Assembly (NCBI RefSeq): GCF_025567365.1
Contig: NZ_JAOQJG010000001.1
Location: 1 to 64,000 of the forward strand
DNA length: 64,000 nucleotides
DNA from: Anaerostipes amylophilus
GTDB taxonomy: Bacteria; Bacillota; Clostridia; Lachnospirales; Lachnospiraceae
Direction: 5' to 3'
The notes beneath the pieces are model-generated. The model saw nothing but the letters and a program-made list of their open reading frames with translations. It had not been told where the DNA came from and ran no database searches. A program made the position numbers and the translations under genes. Shown piece by piece: positions 35,062-45,480 of the stretch; within the stretch, counting starts at the first letter, position 1, and each line of letters begins with the position of its first letter.

Positions 35062-37200
35062 TTATTTTTTTCTTAATTTTTTATTTCCAAAAAAGATACC
35101 TTTTACCTGATGTAAAAATGTTTGTTTTGGTGTCTTTTCCTTCTTTATAAGTCTTTTCGCTTCATTTAAGAAATAAATCTGCGAATTCACATTGTCTTCT
35201 CGTTTCTTTTTCGTTGTATATTCTCCACTTGAAAGCAATACCTGTGCCTGAATATTATCCTGTTTCATAATCTTGATCATCTTTAAGATTCTTTGTTTTA
35301 GCCTTGGATCATAGATTGGCACTGCAACTTCGACTCGTCTTCTTGTATTTCTTGTCATCATGTCTGCTGATGAAATATAAATATCTGTATCGTCCCCAAC
35401 TCCAAATGCATAAATTCTTGAATGCTCTAAAAATCTTCCGACAATACTCTCCACCCTGATATTTTCTGTCTTTCCTGGAATTCCCGGACGGATACAACAG
35501 ATTCCACGAATCAGAAGAAATATCGGAACACCTGCTGTTGAAGCTTTTGATAATTCGTCAATGATCTTTCGATCTGTCAGTGAATTCATTTTCATAAAGA
35601 TTCCACATGGCTGGAAGCTCTCGGCTTTCATCTTTTCTCTCTCAATCCTTTTTATGATCTCATCCTGAAGACTTGATGGTGCGACAAGTAGATGTTTATA
35701 AGTTCTATTGAGATTAAAGGTCGCCATGTTATGAAAAAATATCGATGCATCCTGTCCAATCTTATCTGATGCTGTCATAAGACTTAAGTCTGTATACATT
35801 TTGGATGTACTTTCATTATAATTTCCTGTTCCTATCTGTGTAATATAGTAAATTCCACGACTGTTTTTCTTCGTGATCAGGCAAACTTTGGAATGTACTT
35901 TATAATCTTCCATTCCATACATAACTTTGCATCCTGCTTCTTCTAAGATTTCTGAATAATTGATATTATTTTCTTCATCAAATCTTGCTCTAAGCTCCAT
36001 CAACACAAGAACTTCTTTTCCATTTTCGGCAGCCTCGCACAAATATTTGACAATCCGTGCCTGTTTTGCTAAGCGGTAGATCGTAATCTTAATTGATAGT
36101 GTCTCTTTATCTCTTGCACTTTCCTTTAATAATTCAATAAAAGTATCCATGCTGTCAAATGGAAATGATAGCAGTTTATCCTCCTCCATGATCTGTTTTG
36201 TCACGCTCATCCCTGGAATAAAATCTCTGTTTAGTGCTGGTGTAAATGGACGATAGCATCCATTTTTTCGTTCTTCTTTGGAGACTTTATCTGTTAACTT
36301 ATAAACATATTTCAGATCTAGCGGACTCTGACTTTTGAAAATATCCTGTTCTGAGATATTTAACCGCATAGACAGATATTTCTTAATCTGTTTATGATCA
36401 TTTCCTTCAAATTCCAAACGAACCGGTTTTAATCTTGCTCTCATTTTAATGATCTTTTTCATGTGAGTACGATAATCGTCCGTTGATTCATAAATCTCAT
36501 CATCCGGATTGATGTCAGCACTTCTTGTGATACACAAAACGGCCTTTTCTTCCACGGAATAATTTTCAAACAGATCATCACAATAATACAAAATGATATC
36601 TTCCAAAAGTACATACCTTCTTCCATCTCCAGGAAAGAAGATCATTCTCTCCAAGTCTCTCGGAAGTCCGATGATCCCGAATGATATTTTCTCTTTCTTT
36701 TTTAAGATCAGTCCGATTTGTAAAACCTTATTCGGAATATGTGGAAATGGATGCTGTTTGCCGATCACGATCGGGGAAAGCACTGGTAAGATCATCGCTT
36801 CATAATATGATCTTAATTTTTTCTTTTCTTCTTTTGTAAGTTCCTCAATCTTGCTTCTTATAATATTTTTCTGTTCTAATTCTTTTGAAACTTTCGCAAA
36901 TATCTGATCCCGTAATTCATATAATGGTCTTACATGCTTTGCGATTTCATCTAATTGTTCTTCTGGTGTAAGATCAGATCTGATATCTCTGTGATCATCA
37001 TGGATCAGACTCATCTCATGAATACTTCCAACTCTGACCATAAAAAATTCATCCAGATTGTTTGTAAATATCTCTAGAAATTTTAATCGCTCAAAAATAG
37101 GAACATTCTTTTTATCCGCTTCTCTTAAAACTCTTTCGTTAAACTTCAGCCAGGACAATTCTCTGTCCTGTGTGTAGGAAAAATCATAGTGTTTGTTCAT
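35062..37200 (-). CDS. ppk1: polyphosphate kinase 1
   Basis: A 712-residue PPK1 that reversibly polymerises the ATP gamma-phosphate into polyphosphate. The N-terminal RELSWLKFNERVL domain, the autophosphorylated His in YKVHSKVCLI near 435, GTGNYNESTSKMYTDL and the second catalytic His region in the phospholipase-D-like C-terminal half are present. The start is placed at 37200, as the ATG five codons earlier is part of ATGGAGGGC. Together with the Pst system it would give phosphate capture and storage. A Lys-rich tail ends the protein. Confidence 0.96.
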   Translation of the reverse strand: MNKHYDFSYTQDRELSWLKFNERVLREADKKNVPIFERLKFLEIFTNNLDEFFMVRVGSIHEMSLIHDDHRDIRSDLTPEEQLDEIAKHVRPLYELRDQIFAKVSKELEQKNIIRSKIEELTKEEKKKLRSYYEAMILPVLSPIVIGKQHPFPHIPNKVLQIGLILKKKEKISFGIIGLPRDLERMIFFPGDGRRYVLLEDIILYYCDDLFENYSVEEKAVLCITRSADINPDDEIYESTDDYRTHMKKIIKMRARLKPVRLEFEGNDHKQIKKYLSMRLNISEQDIFKSQSPLDLKYVYKLTDKVSKEERKNGCYRPFTPALNRDFIPGMSVTKQIMEEDKLLSFPFDSMDTFIELLKESARDKETLSIKITIYRLAKQARIVKYLCEAAENGKEVLVLMELRARFDEENNINYSEILEEAGCKVMYGMEDYKVHSKVCLITKKNSRGIYYITQIGTGNYNESTSKMYTDLSLMTASDKIGQDASIFFHNMATFNLNRTYKHLLVAPSSLQDEIIKRIEREKMKAESFQPCGIFMKMNSLTDRKIIDELSKASTAGVPIFLLIRGICCIRPGIPGKTENIRVESIVGRFLEHSRIYAFGVGDDTDIYISSADMMTRNTRRRVEVAVPIYDPRLKQRILKMIKIMKQDNIQAQVLLSSGEYTTKKKREDNVNSQIYFLNEAKRLIKKEKTPKQTFLHQVKGIFFGNKKLRKK

Positions 37201-37265
37201 AATCCTGCCCTCCATGATCCTTTTGGCTGTTTTCAGGGTTTTTATTAGGTAAATTTAGGTAAAGA

Positions 37266-37300
37266 AAATCCGGAGAGATATCAGATATTCCCCCGGATCC
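37266..37300 (-). terminator. terminator of glyS
   Basis: GATCCGG with CCGGATT arms and inner ATAT pairing, followed by TTTTCTTT on the minus strand, about ten bases past the stop codon. Confidence 0.75.
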
Positions 37301-37309
37301 TCATTCTTA

Positions 37310-38698
37310 TTAATATGCGAATTTTTCTGCAAAATATGCTTTCAGATCTTCGATCTTAATACGTTCCTGTTCCATTGTATCACGGTCACGTACTGTTACT
37401 GCATTATCTTCTAAAGAGTCAAAGTCAAATGTTACACAGTAAGGTGTTCCGATCTCATCCTGTCTTCTGTAACGTTTACCAATGTTACCACGTTCGTCAA
37501 ATTCACAGTTATATTCTTTTGCTAATTCTTCATAAACTTTCATAGCACCATCACTTAACTTCTTAGATAATGGTAAGATACCGATCTTAACAGGTGCTAA
37601 TGCTGGATGGAAATGAAGAACTGTTCTTGTATCCCCACCTTCTAATTCTTCTTCATCGTAAGCAGAGCATAAGAATGCAAGTGTTACACGATCTGCTCCA
37701 AGAGAAGGTTCGATAACGTATGGAATATAACGTTCTTTATTCACATCATCAAAGTATGTTAAATCTTCACCAGATGTATTCTGATGCTGAGTTAAGTCAT
37801 AATCTGTACGGTCTGCGATACCCCATAATTCACCCCATCCAAATGGGAACATAAATTCAATATCAGATGTTGCCTTAGAATAATGAGATAATTCTTCTTT
37901 CTCGTGGTCACGCACTCTCATCTCATCTTCTTTGATTCCAAGTGTCTGTAACCAGTTGATGCAGTAATTCTTCCAATATTCAAACCATTCTAAGTCTGTC
38001 TCTGGTTTGCAGAAGAATTCTAATTCCATCTGTTCAAACTCACGAGTACGGAAAGTAAAGTTTCCTGGTGTAATCTCGTTACGGAAAGATTTACCGATCT
38101 GTCCGATTCCAAATGGGATCTTCTTTCTTGATGTTCTCTGAACATTCTTGAAGTTTACAAAGATTCCCTGTGCTGTCTCAGGACGTAAGTAAACTGTATT
38201 CTTCGCATCTTCTGTAACACCCTGGAATGTCTTGAACATCAGGTTGAACTGACGGATCTCTGTAAAGTTCTTCTTTCCACAAGTTGGGCATACAACATCA
38301 TGCTCATTGATGAAGCTTTCCATCTCTTCTTTGGACCATGCATCCACAGATCCTTCGATCTCCATTCCATGTTCCTGCATATAATCTTCGATCAGTTTAT
38401 CTGCACGGAAACGTTCATGACATTCTTTACAATCCATTAATGGATCTGAGAAGTTACCAAGATGTCCTGATGCTACCCATGTCTGAGGGTTCATTAAGAT
38501 TGCAGCATCAATTCCGACATTATATGGGCTTTCCTGAATGAACTTCTTCCACCATGCTTTTTTAACGTTATTCTTAAGTTCTACACCAAGGTTTCCGTAG
38601 TCCCATGTATTGGCAAGTCCTCCATAGATTTCAGAACCGCTGTATACAAATCCACGTACCTTGGCAAGGTTAACGATTTTCTCCATTGTTAATTTCAT
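37310..38698 (-). CDS. glyS: glycyl-tRNA synthetase (dimeric class II type)
   Basis: A 462-residue single-chain GlyRS of the alpha2 type, not the alpha2beta2 GlyQ/GlyS pair. The N-terminal GFVYSGSEIYGGLANTWDYG and class II motifs 2 (FRNEITPGNFTFRTREFEQ) and 3 (GADRVTLAF) are present. An inserted Cys pair set (CKECHERF and CPTCGKKN) may bind zinc. The C-terminal anticodon-binding domain begins near 360. No T-box leader is visible upstream (38699-38896 lacks the AGGGTGGNACCGCG signature). Monocistronic. Confidence 0.96.
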   Translation of the reverse strand: MKLTMEKIVNLAKVRGFVYSGSEIYGGLANTWDYGNLGVELKNNVKKAWWKKFIQESPYNVGIDAAILMNPQTWVASGHLGNFSDPLMDCKECHERFRADKLIEDYMQEHGMEIEGSVDAWSKEEMESFINEHDVVCPTCGKKNFTEIRQFNLMFKTFQGVTEDAKNTVYLRPETAQGIFVNFKNVQRTSRKKIPFGIGQIGKSFRNEITPGNFTFRTREFEQMELEFFCKPETDLEWFEYWKNYCINWLQTLGIKEDEMRVRDHEKEELSHYSKATSDIEFMFPFGWGELWGIADRTDYDLTQHQNTSGEDLTYFDDVNKERYIPYVIEPSLGADRVTLAFLCSAYDEEELEGGDTRTVLHFHPALAPVKIGILPLSKKLSDGAMKVYEELAKEYNCEFDERGNIGKRYRRQDEIGTPYCVTFDFDSLEDNAVTVRDRDTMEQERIKIEDLKAYFAEKFAY

Positions 38699-38896
38699 AA
38701 TAGCCTTTACCTCTTCACTTTTTTGTATTATTATATATTGTATCTTGTAATAAGTAATTTTTCAAGATATATTTGAAAAGCTTCACACTCGAAAATATAT
38801 CAAATATACTGAATGAATATTACTTTTTAATTTTTTTTATATTATAATACTTAGTGTTATTATTATATGAGATATGAAGAAAGGGAATTTATAACC

Positions 38897-39229
38897 ATGT
38901 ATCAAATTGACTACACCAATGTTGGTAAAAGAATGAAAACTCTGCGCAAGCAGGCAGGGTACACTCAGGAACAGATTGCTGATGCACTTGATGTAACAGT
39001 TGCATTTATCAGCAACATTGAGAATGACCGCGTAAAGATGAACCTTCGTGTATTATCTTACTACGCAAAACTATTAAATGTATCTATTGACTATCTTCTT
39101 CGTCCAGAATCCGATGAAAATGGTGAGAAAGATAACGTACTGAACAAAGAAATTCTTCGTCTGTTAGAAAAATTTTCTACAGATGATAAAGAAAAATTTG
39201 TAAAAGTTCTTCGCATTTTATCAAAATAA
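38897..39229 (+). CDS. XRE-family transcriptional regulator
   Basis: A 110-residue protein with an N-terminal lambda-repressor-like helix-turn-helix (about 8-63: RMKTLRKQAGYTQEQIADAL, then VTVAFISNIENDR) and a short charged C-terminal tail. No metal- or ligand-binding domain is seen. AGAAAGGG eleven bases upstream selects the ATG at 38897 over the one at 38867. It stands alone between glyS and recO, divergent from glyS, so its targets are unknown; autoregulation is plausible. Confidence 0.88.
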   Translation: MYQIDYTNVGKRMKTLRKQAGYTQEQIADALDVTVAFISNIENDRVKMNLRVLSYYAKLLNVSIDYLLRPESDENGEKDNVLNKEILRLLEKFSTDDKEKFVKVLRILSK

Positions 39230-39254
39230 CAAATAGATACATATCTCAGTAACG

Positions 39255-39304
39255 AAAAAAACTTCAGGACTTGTTTTTATAAAACAAGTCCTGAAGTTTT
39301 TTAT
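39255..39304. terminator. bidirectional terminator between the regulator and recO
   Basis: AAAACTTCAGGACTTGTTTT pairs with its exact complement around a short loop, with A and T runs on both outer sides. It serves the converging XRE and recO genes. Confidence 0.92.
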
Positions 39305-39326
39305 TTTTTTTTTTGTATCAAACAGA

Positions 39327-40049
39327 TTACAAAAAAACGAGTGATTTAAATTCATGATCAATATGATATCTCATATATTCTCTTATGATCTTTTTTAATT
39401 CCCATAATACATCATCACTTACCTTAAATGTATAAAGCTTTTGAATTGAACTATACATGATGTACTGAAGGGTATACAGGGTTGAAGGGCTTACTTTTAC
39501 TTTGCCATGCTCACAATCTTTGCATACAACGCCACATTCTTTTGCATCAAACCAGATCAGATTTTCGGTTTTTCCACATTTTACACATCTGGATGCTTCA
39601 ATTCCTATTCCATAAAATGCGAGAATCTTAATCTCATAAATGCAGCGGATCAGTTCGATATTGATCGTCTTTTTCTCCAACGCCCGCAAAGTCTGATATA
39701 GTAATTTTAGGATTTCCAGTTCATCATTATTTTCTCTTGTAAGATATGATGCAAGCTCACAAAAATAACTGGCATAATAAATGAGATCTAAATCTTTCTT
39801 TAATGTATCAAAATAATTATCGACTCCTGCCCACATCAGATTAAAAGAATTCTTTCCTTCATATAAAGAAAACTCTCCAAATGTAAATGGCTGACAGGCA
39901 GCAGCATACTGGCTGGTTGCTTTTTTTGCTCCTCTGGCAAATGCAGAAATTCTTCCGCGTTCTTTTGTAAGGAGTACGATCCGTTTATCGTACTCCCCGA
40001 TATTGCCAGCCTGTAAGACCATACCTGTCACTTTGATCTCCTGTGACAT
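39327..40049 (-). CDS. recO: DNA repair protein RecO
   Basis: A 240-residue RecO that loads RecA onto SSB-coated single strands with RecR. It has an N-terminal OB-fold (MSQEIKVTGMVLQAGNIGEYDKRIVLL covers its start), a helical middle and a four-Cys zinc site: CVKCGK and CGVVCKDC near 150-175. Length is standard. It follows era by two bases, the usual era-recO arrangement of Firmicutes. Confidence 0.95.
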   Translation of the reverse strand: MSQEIKVTGMVLQAGNIGEYDKRIVLLTKERGRISAFARGAKKATSQYAAACQPFTFGEFSLYEGKNSFNLMWAGVDNYFDTLKKDLDLIYYASYFCELASYLTRENNDELEILKLLYQTLRALEKKTINIELIRCIYEIKILAFYGIGIEASRCVKCGKTENLIWFDAKECGVVCKDCEHGKVKVSPSTLYTLQYIMYSSIQKLYTFKVSDDVLWELKKIIREYMRYHIDHEFKSLVFL

Positions 40050-40051
40050 TT

Positions 40052-40957
40052 TTATACTTCTTTCTTATCGTATCCATAGTTCTTAAGCAGCATGTCACTG
40101 TCTCTCCAGTCTTTTTTCACTTTGACCCACAACTGAAGATTTACTTTCATATCAAGAAGGTTTTCCATCTCGATTCTTGCCTGTGTCCCGATCTTCTTAA
40201 GCATAGATCCCTGTTTTCCGATGATGATTCCTTTGTGGGAATCTCTCTCACATACGATCGTTGCATCGATATCTACGATATGTCCATGACGTCTGACCTT
40301 CATCGCATCGATCACAACAGCGATTCCATGCGGAATCTCCTGGCTTAACAAGCGAAGTGCTTTCTCACGGATCAGCTCTGCACAGATCTGTCTCTCTGGC
40401 TGGTCTGTGATCGTGTCTTCATCAAAATACATTGGACCTTCATCTAAATATTTATAAATGCTGTCTATGACATCATCTGTATTCTTGCCTTTCAGAGCTG
40501 ATACTGGTATGATTTCTGCAAAGTCACATACATCTTTGTAAGTATCGATTGCTTCTAAGATATCTTTTTCTTCCACTGTATCAATCTTGTTGATCACCAA
40601 AATAATCGGTGTTTTGATCTTAGATAACTGTTCAATGATATATTTTTCACCGCCACCAATAAAAGTACTTGGTTCTACTAACCATAAAACTACATCAACT
40701 TCATTTAATGTGCGTTCTGCAACCTGTAACATATAGTTTCCAAGTTTATTTTTTGCTTTGTTGATCCCCGGTGTATCGAGGAAGATGATCTGTCCTCTTT
40801 CATCTGTATACACAGTCTGAATACGATTTCTTGTTGTCTGTGGTTTGCTTGATGTGATCGCGATCTTCTGTCCGATCAAGCGGTTCATTAATGTTGATTT
40901 TCCAACATTTGGTCGTCCGATAAATGTTACAAATCCAGATTTAAATTCATTTGCCAT
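40052..40957 (-). CDS. era: GTPase Era
   Basis: A 301-residue Era, a GTPase that binds 16S rRNA during 30S assembly. The G1 box is GRPNVGKSTLMNRL, G3 is FLDTPGI, G4 is NKID, and the C-terminal KH domain has IIGKQGSMLKKIG near 240. It is 23 bases after the M16C protease gene and two bases before recO. The start follows AAAGGAC. Confidence 0.97.
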   Translation of the reverse strand: MANEFKSGFVTFIGRPNVGKSTLMNRLIGQKIAITSSKPQTTRNRIQTVYTDERGQIIFLDTPGINKAKNKLGNYMLQVAERTLNEVDVVLWLVEPSTFIGGGEKYIIEQLSKIKTPIILVINKIDTVEEKDILEAIDTYKDVCDFAEIIPVSALKGKNTDDVIDSIYKYLDEGPMYFDEDTITDQPERQICAELIREKALRLLSQEIPHGIAVVIDAMKVRRHGHIVDIDATIVCERDSHKGIIIGKQGSMLKKIGTQARIEMENLLDMKVNLQLWVKVKKDWRDSDMLLKNYGYDKKEV

Positions 40958-40980
40958 AAATTGTCCTTTCCCTGTTTTCT

Positions 40981-43881
40981 CTATAGTACGTGTTTTACTT
41001 CATCAAAATATTCTTTATTCTGATCAATCTTCTCTTCATTTCCAATACAGCAACGGTTTCCTGATTCTACGACTGCCTTAACGATCGGTGCTAACGCTCT
41101 GATATCTGCCTGTGTGCAAGATAATACCTGATCTCTGTCTTTCTGAAGATCTGCTTCTGTCTTTCCTAGGAAATATGCATGGAAACTTCTTGCTCCCATA
41201 TCAACCGCTTCCATTGGAATATCCATATTTCCGATCGTTCCGATGATATATTTCTTCATATCTCGATCATCAGCATCGAAATTTGCTACATAATCTGCTG
41301 CCTCATCATAAACTTTGTAAGATTCTGCAAGATTTGGATCACGGTATGTCACAAACATAGAATCTCCCTGATCTGAGAAACTGCACATGCATCCATAAGC
41401 TCCACCTTTGACACGAAGCTGAATCCACAGATATTCGTAAGAGAAGATCATCTGCAATACTTTTAATGCCCCTGTATATTCAAGGCCTGCATCTTTAAAG
41501 TTTCCTGCACATGCTACATACTGAACACCACCTGCTGTTGCAAATCCTTCATTATTCTTTGTGCATATAACTTTAACTTTCTCACCCTGTTTCTGATCTT
41601 CATACAGCCCTTCGATAAAGCTTTCTACTTCTGCTTTCATGAATTCAGGAGCTTCTTCTTTTCCTGTGTAACTGATCGTCATATTCTGTTTCTCAAAAAT
41701 TGCCTTCGCTGCTTTCTTTAATCCATTGACGATGTTGTCATATTCTTCCTCGAAGTTTTCATACCATTTCTTCACAGTATCAAACATTGTGATTCCCTGA
41801 ATTGCTTCACGGTATGCTGCGTATTCTGAGAAATAAGACATCGCACGGTTTGCAGCACTCTTATGTCCTGTCTCTGTCAGTGTGATCTTAAGATTTGTAT
41901 AAATCTGTCCGATGATCTCTTTTAATCGTTTCTTATCATCTAACTTGCTTTCAAATGCAACTTCTTTTAATAACTCGAATGCTTTTGTGATATTAGAATA
42001 GAAGCATTTTGTCTTTAAGATAAACATTGGCAGGAATTCATGAACATCGGTTGGCATAACATCCATTGTCGTACCGATTCCACCTGTCTCAATGCTGATC
42101 TCATTTCCTAATTCCTGATAGCTGTAGTTTGTTGTATCAACGATTGTTAAGATCTCTGCTAAAAATGATGCATATGGTACTAGATTCATTGGTACATGAC
42201 TCATATCAAAAGCCAATTTGACATAAGCGATCTTGTTTGTAAAATACTGATGCCATAAGACTTTCACACCTCCAAGTTCAGATTCCACATTGGATAATGG
42301 TTTGACATCTTTTCTGATATCCTCGATATCGATGACTGGAATCTTCTCTAATTCCTCTTTTGTTGAAGCTTCTTCCTGTGATGCTTTTAACTGTTTTGTC
42401 TCTTCCACTAATTTCTTCACTTCATCTTCAGATAAAGAATCTTTATAAGCTTTTAATTTATTCGCTTCTTCCTGGTCTTTGACTTTCTGTAAACCTTTCT
42501 TTGGCTTCATAATTACAATGGACTTATGTTTGTTATTGATCAGATATTCTTTGATCAGATTTTCAAAATAACCATTCTCTATCTCATCTCTTAACTGCTT
42601 GAATGTCTCATTTGTCTTAATATGAATAAATGGTTTCTCATCGTCGTATAACCAGCTGTCAAACATCTGAAGTCCATACATCAATCCCTTTGGAAAACGT
42701 CCAAAGTTTGCTTCTCTGTATTTGAATTCATAATAATTAAATGCAGCTAAAAGATTTCTTCTTGGAATTCCTTCTTCGGCGATCTTTGCTAAATTCTCTT
42801 CTAAGATCTTAACAAATTCTTCTTCCTGATCATCCCTTGCTTCCTGTGCGATCACAGAAAATACTGGCTGCATGATTCCATTGTCATAAGAGCTTTGAAT
42901 ATCTTTTCCGATCTGTGCATCCATCAATGCTTTCTTCACTGGCGCCCCTGGTGCATCAAATAACACTCTATTTAAGATTTCAAATCCTAAGTAAAGTTTC
43001 GCATCCAGACTGTCCCCGATCACTGCATTATAAGATAAATAAGTCTTCTCTTCTTCAGAATCATTTTCCCCGACTGGATAATATTCTTCCACACGTTTTA
43101 CTTCTGTAAACGGCTGCTGCTTCTCCCATGAAGAATCAATCTGTTTCTCATCGAAATCACTTAAATAATGTTCATCGATAAATGTCAGATATTCATCAAC
43201 ATCCATATCTCCATACAGATAAATATAGCTGTTGGATGGATGATAATAAGTCTTATGGAAATCAAGGAACATCTCATAAGTCAGATCAGGGATTGCCTTT
43301 GGATCTCCTCCTGATTCGAATCCATATGGTGTGTCTTCTAATAAAGACTTCTGAATGATACGGGCAAGCTGCTGGTCTGGAGATGAGAATACTCCTTTCA
43401 TCTCATTAAATACAACACCATTATAAGTAAGGTCGGCATCTTCACTTAACAGATCATAATGCCATCCTTCCTGTTTTAAAATCTCTGGTTTCTTGTAGAT
43501 GTTTGGATAAAATACGGCATCAAGATAGACATGTACCAGATTAAAGAAGTCCTTGTCATTCTGGCTTGCAACCGGATAGACTGTCTTGTCTGGATATGTC
43601 ATAGCATTTAAAAATGTGTTTAATGATCCTTTGACCAGTTCTACAAACGGGTCTTTCATTGGAAATTCTCTTGATCCGCATAATACGGAATGCTCTAAGA
43701 TATGAGGTACTCCAGTGTCGTCTTTCGGTGGTGTACGAAATCCGATCTGGAATACCTTATTGTCATCTTCGTTTGATACGACAACGACTCTTGCCCCTGT
43801 CTTGTTATGTTTTAAAAGGTATCCTGTTCCATTTAATTCTTCAATAGATTCCTGTTTGATAATTGTATATTTATTATTCAT
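40981..43881 (-). CDS. M16C metalloprotease (presequence-protease-like)
   Basis: A 966-residue insulinase-family zinc protease with the inverted HxxEH site in VPHILEHSVLCGS near residue 58 and the distal Glu in the NEMKGVF region. It has four homologous domains joined by a hinge, as in PreP, and the M16C-associated domain about 450-700. These cytoplasmic enzymes degrade short peptides inside a closed chamber. The ribosome site (AAAGGAG) is rather far, about 15 bases, from the ATG. Heads the run M16C-era-recO. Confidence 0.93.
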   Translation of the reverse strand: MNNKYTIIKQESIEELNGTGYLLKHNKTGARVVVVSNEDDNKVFQIGFRTPPKDDTGVPHILEHSVLCGSREFPMKDPFVELVKGSLNTFLNAMTYPDKTVYPVASQNDKDFFNLVHVYLDAVFYPNIYKKPEILKQEGWHYDLLSEDADLTYNGVVFNEMKGVFSSPDQQLARIIQKSLLEDTPYGFESGGDPKAIPDLTYEMFLDFHKTYYHPSNSYIYLYGDMDVDEYLTFIDEHYLSDFDEKQIDSSWEKQQPFTEVKRVEEYYPVGENDSEEEKTYLSYNAVIGDSLDAKLYLGFEILNRVLFDAPGAPVKKALMDAQIGKDIQSSYDNGIMQPVFSVIAQEARDDQEEEFVKILEENLAKIAEEGIPRRNLLAAFNYYEFKYREANFGRFPKGLMYGLQMFDSWLYDDEKPFIHIKTNETFKQLRDEIENGYFENLIKEYLINNKHKSIVIMKPKKGLQKVKDQEEANKLKAYKDSLSEDEVKKLVEETKQLKASQEEASTKEELEKIPVIDIEDIRKDVKPLSNVESELGGVKVLWHQYFTNKIAYVKLAFDMSHVPMNLVPYASFLAEILTIVDTTNYSYQELGNEISIETGGIGTTMDVMPTDVHEFLPMFILKTKCFYSNITKAFELLKEVAFESKLDDKKRLKEIIGQIYTNLKITLTETGHKSAANRAMSYFSEYAAYREAIQGITMFDTVKKWYENFEEEYDNIVNGLKKAAKAIFEKQNMTISYTGKEEAPEFMKAEVESFIEGLYEDQKQGEKVKVICTKNNEGFATAGGVQYVACAGNFKDAGLEYTGALKVLQMIFSYEYLWIQLRVKGGAYGCMCSFSDQGDSMFVTYRDPNLAESYKVYDEAADYVANFDADDRDMKKYIIGTIGNMDIPMEAVDMGARSFHAYFLGKTEADLQKDRDQVLSCTQADIRALAPIVKAVVESGNRCCIGNEEKIDQNKEYFDEVKHVL

Positions 43882-43974
43882 AAAATCTTACAAAATCTCC
43901 TTTTTCTATATCATTTGATACCTTTTATGCTACTACAAATGGAACAGAATTGAAAGGGGTAGTTTTGGTAGTTT

Positions 43975-45348
43975 TTATCGTTTTATTGATTTTACTGCTG
44001 TGTAGGAACTATAGTAATATGTTCCTGAAACTTTTTTCGCTGTTCTTATTTTAAAATAATATTTTTTACCTTTTTTTAATTTTGTTTTTGTGTAAGATGT
44101 CTTTTTGGCAGAAATAGTCGCGATCTTTTTAAATCCTGATTTTGATTTTGTGGACATATAGATCTGGTAATTGCTGATACCAGTTACTTTGCTCCATGTG
44201 ATCTTGATTCCGTTTTTGCCGCTTTTCTTTACACTTTTGATCTTTGTTGGTTTTGGTGTGACTGTTACTTTGCAGGTTGCTTTAGCTGAACTGTTGAATG
44301 TTGCTGTGATGTATACTTTCCCTGCGGATTTTGCCGTGATCTTTCCATTTTTATCAACCGTTGCAATCTTTGTGTTGGAAGATTTCCACTGTACGGATAT
44401 TTTTTTGCTGTTTGCAGGATCATACGCACTTAGTCCTGTTGTTCTTCCAACCGTTGTATTGATATTATTCTGACTGATGACAAGACCGATCTTGTAATTA
44501 TAATCAACCTTTCCGGAAATTCCGTTAATCACTGTTGAATTGCTGCACTGCCATATCTGATAATTCTTCTTATAGGTGCAGGAATTACTGTACTGTGCAA
44601 CCCATTTTGGATATTGATTAAATACAGATGCTGTGAGTTTTGTTTCAAAATAATATTTGCTGCTGTATACACCAAGATTATTATATCCTGCCGCCTTCAT
44701 TGTGTTTAAAAATGTCTGTGCGATCTGGCTTGCTTTTGCAGCTGTTATCTTGCTGTTATTCATAACAGATTTATCTTCCATATCGTAGTAGATCGGATAA
44801 GACAGATTCTTTCCTTCTAACATTCTTATCACATGTTCGGCTTCACTCTTTGCTTTCTCTGTCGTATCCGCATAGGAATATAAGTAAACTCCATATGGTA
44901 TATTCAGTCTCTCACATTCGCTTGTGTTATATTCCCATTGTGGATCATCCTGTGTCCAAGTCTGTGTTGTCTCATTCCACTCATTCATTCCATATCCACA
45001 ACGAATGATCGCAAAATCTACTTTCCCTGTATTCTTTACTTTCTCCCAGTTGATCACTCCTTGATGATAACTTACATCAATTCCCTGTGCAGATGCATTC
45101 TCAGGCCGTTTTACATTGATACTTGTTGTTGTCCTCGCTGCTGTTTTCGTTGAATCAACAATTAATTTTCCATTTTTGTAACGGAAACTATTCTCTATTC
45201 CTTTTTTCTCGGCCTCACTTGCACTTAATGTTGTCTGACTTCCCCATACTTTGCAAACTGGCTTCACTCCCATCAGAAAGCTGATCAGTAAAAGAATCGT
45301 TCCTACGATCAACCCAGTCAGCATACCTAGTTTTTCACTTCTTCTCAT
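43975..45348 (-). CDS. GH25 lysozyme with Big2 and Fn3-like domains
   Basis: A 457-residue exported muramidase. It has a signal anchor (about 9-28), a linker, then a GH25 domain (about 85-290) with GIDVSYHQG, YYDMED carrying the catalytic acids, and YSSKYYFE. A bacterial Ig-like Big2 domain follows (about 300-370: NTKIATVDKNGKITAKSAGK) and then an Fn3-like strand-rich tail rich in Lys. It would cut peptidoglycan at the cell surface. It lies 130 bases after sigE, the slot often occupied by sigG, but with its own leader. AAAGGAGGG precedes the start. Confidence 0.92.
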   Translation of the reverse strand: MRRSEKLGMLTGLIVGTILLLISFLMGVKPVCKVWGSQTTLSASEAEKKGIENSFRYKNGKLIVDSTKTAARTTTSINVKRPENASAQGIDVSYHQGVINWEKVKNTGKVDFAIIRCGYGMNEWNETTQTWTQDDPQWEYNTSECERLNIPYGVYLYSYADTTEKAKSEAEHVIRMLEGKNLSYPIYYDMEDKSVMNNSKITAAKASQIAQTFLNTMKAAGYNNLGVYSSKYYFETKLTASVFNQYPKWVAQYSNSCTYKKNYQIWQCSNSTVINGISGKVDYNYKIGLVISQNNINTTVGRTTGLSAYDPANSKKISVQWKSSNTKIATVDKNGKITAKSAGKVYITATFNSSAKATCKVTVTPKPTKIKSVKKSGKNGIKITWSKVTGISNYQIYMSTKSKSGFKKIATISAKKTSYTKTKLKKGKKYYFKIRTAKKVSGTYYYSSYTAVKSIKR

Positions 45349-45480
45349 TTTACCCTCCTTTTGTGCCTGGCGATTTTATAAAACCTGTCCCTCATTGCTG
45401 CTGTCTCATTGTTTTGTTAAATTCATTATAGCATGGATAAAATGACAAATAGTGAACATTTTCTTAAGATTTCTGCGAAA

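Noticed and set aside
38699..38896. T-box leader upstream of glyS
   Set aside because: No specifier stem or AGGGTGGNACCGCG-like antiterminator sequence is present on the minus strand.
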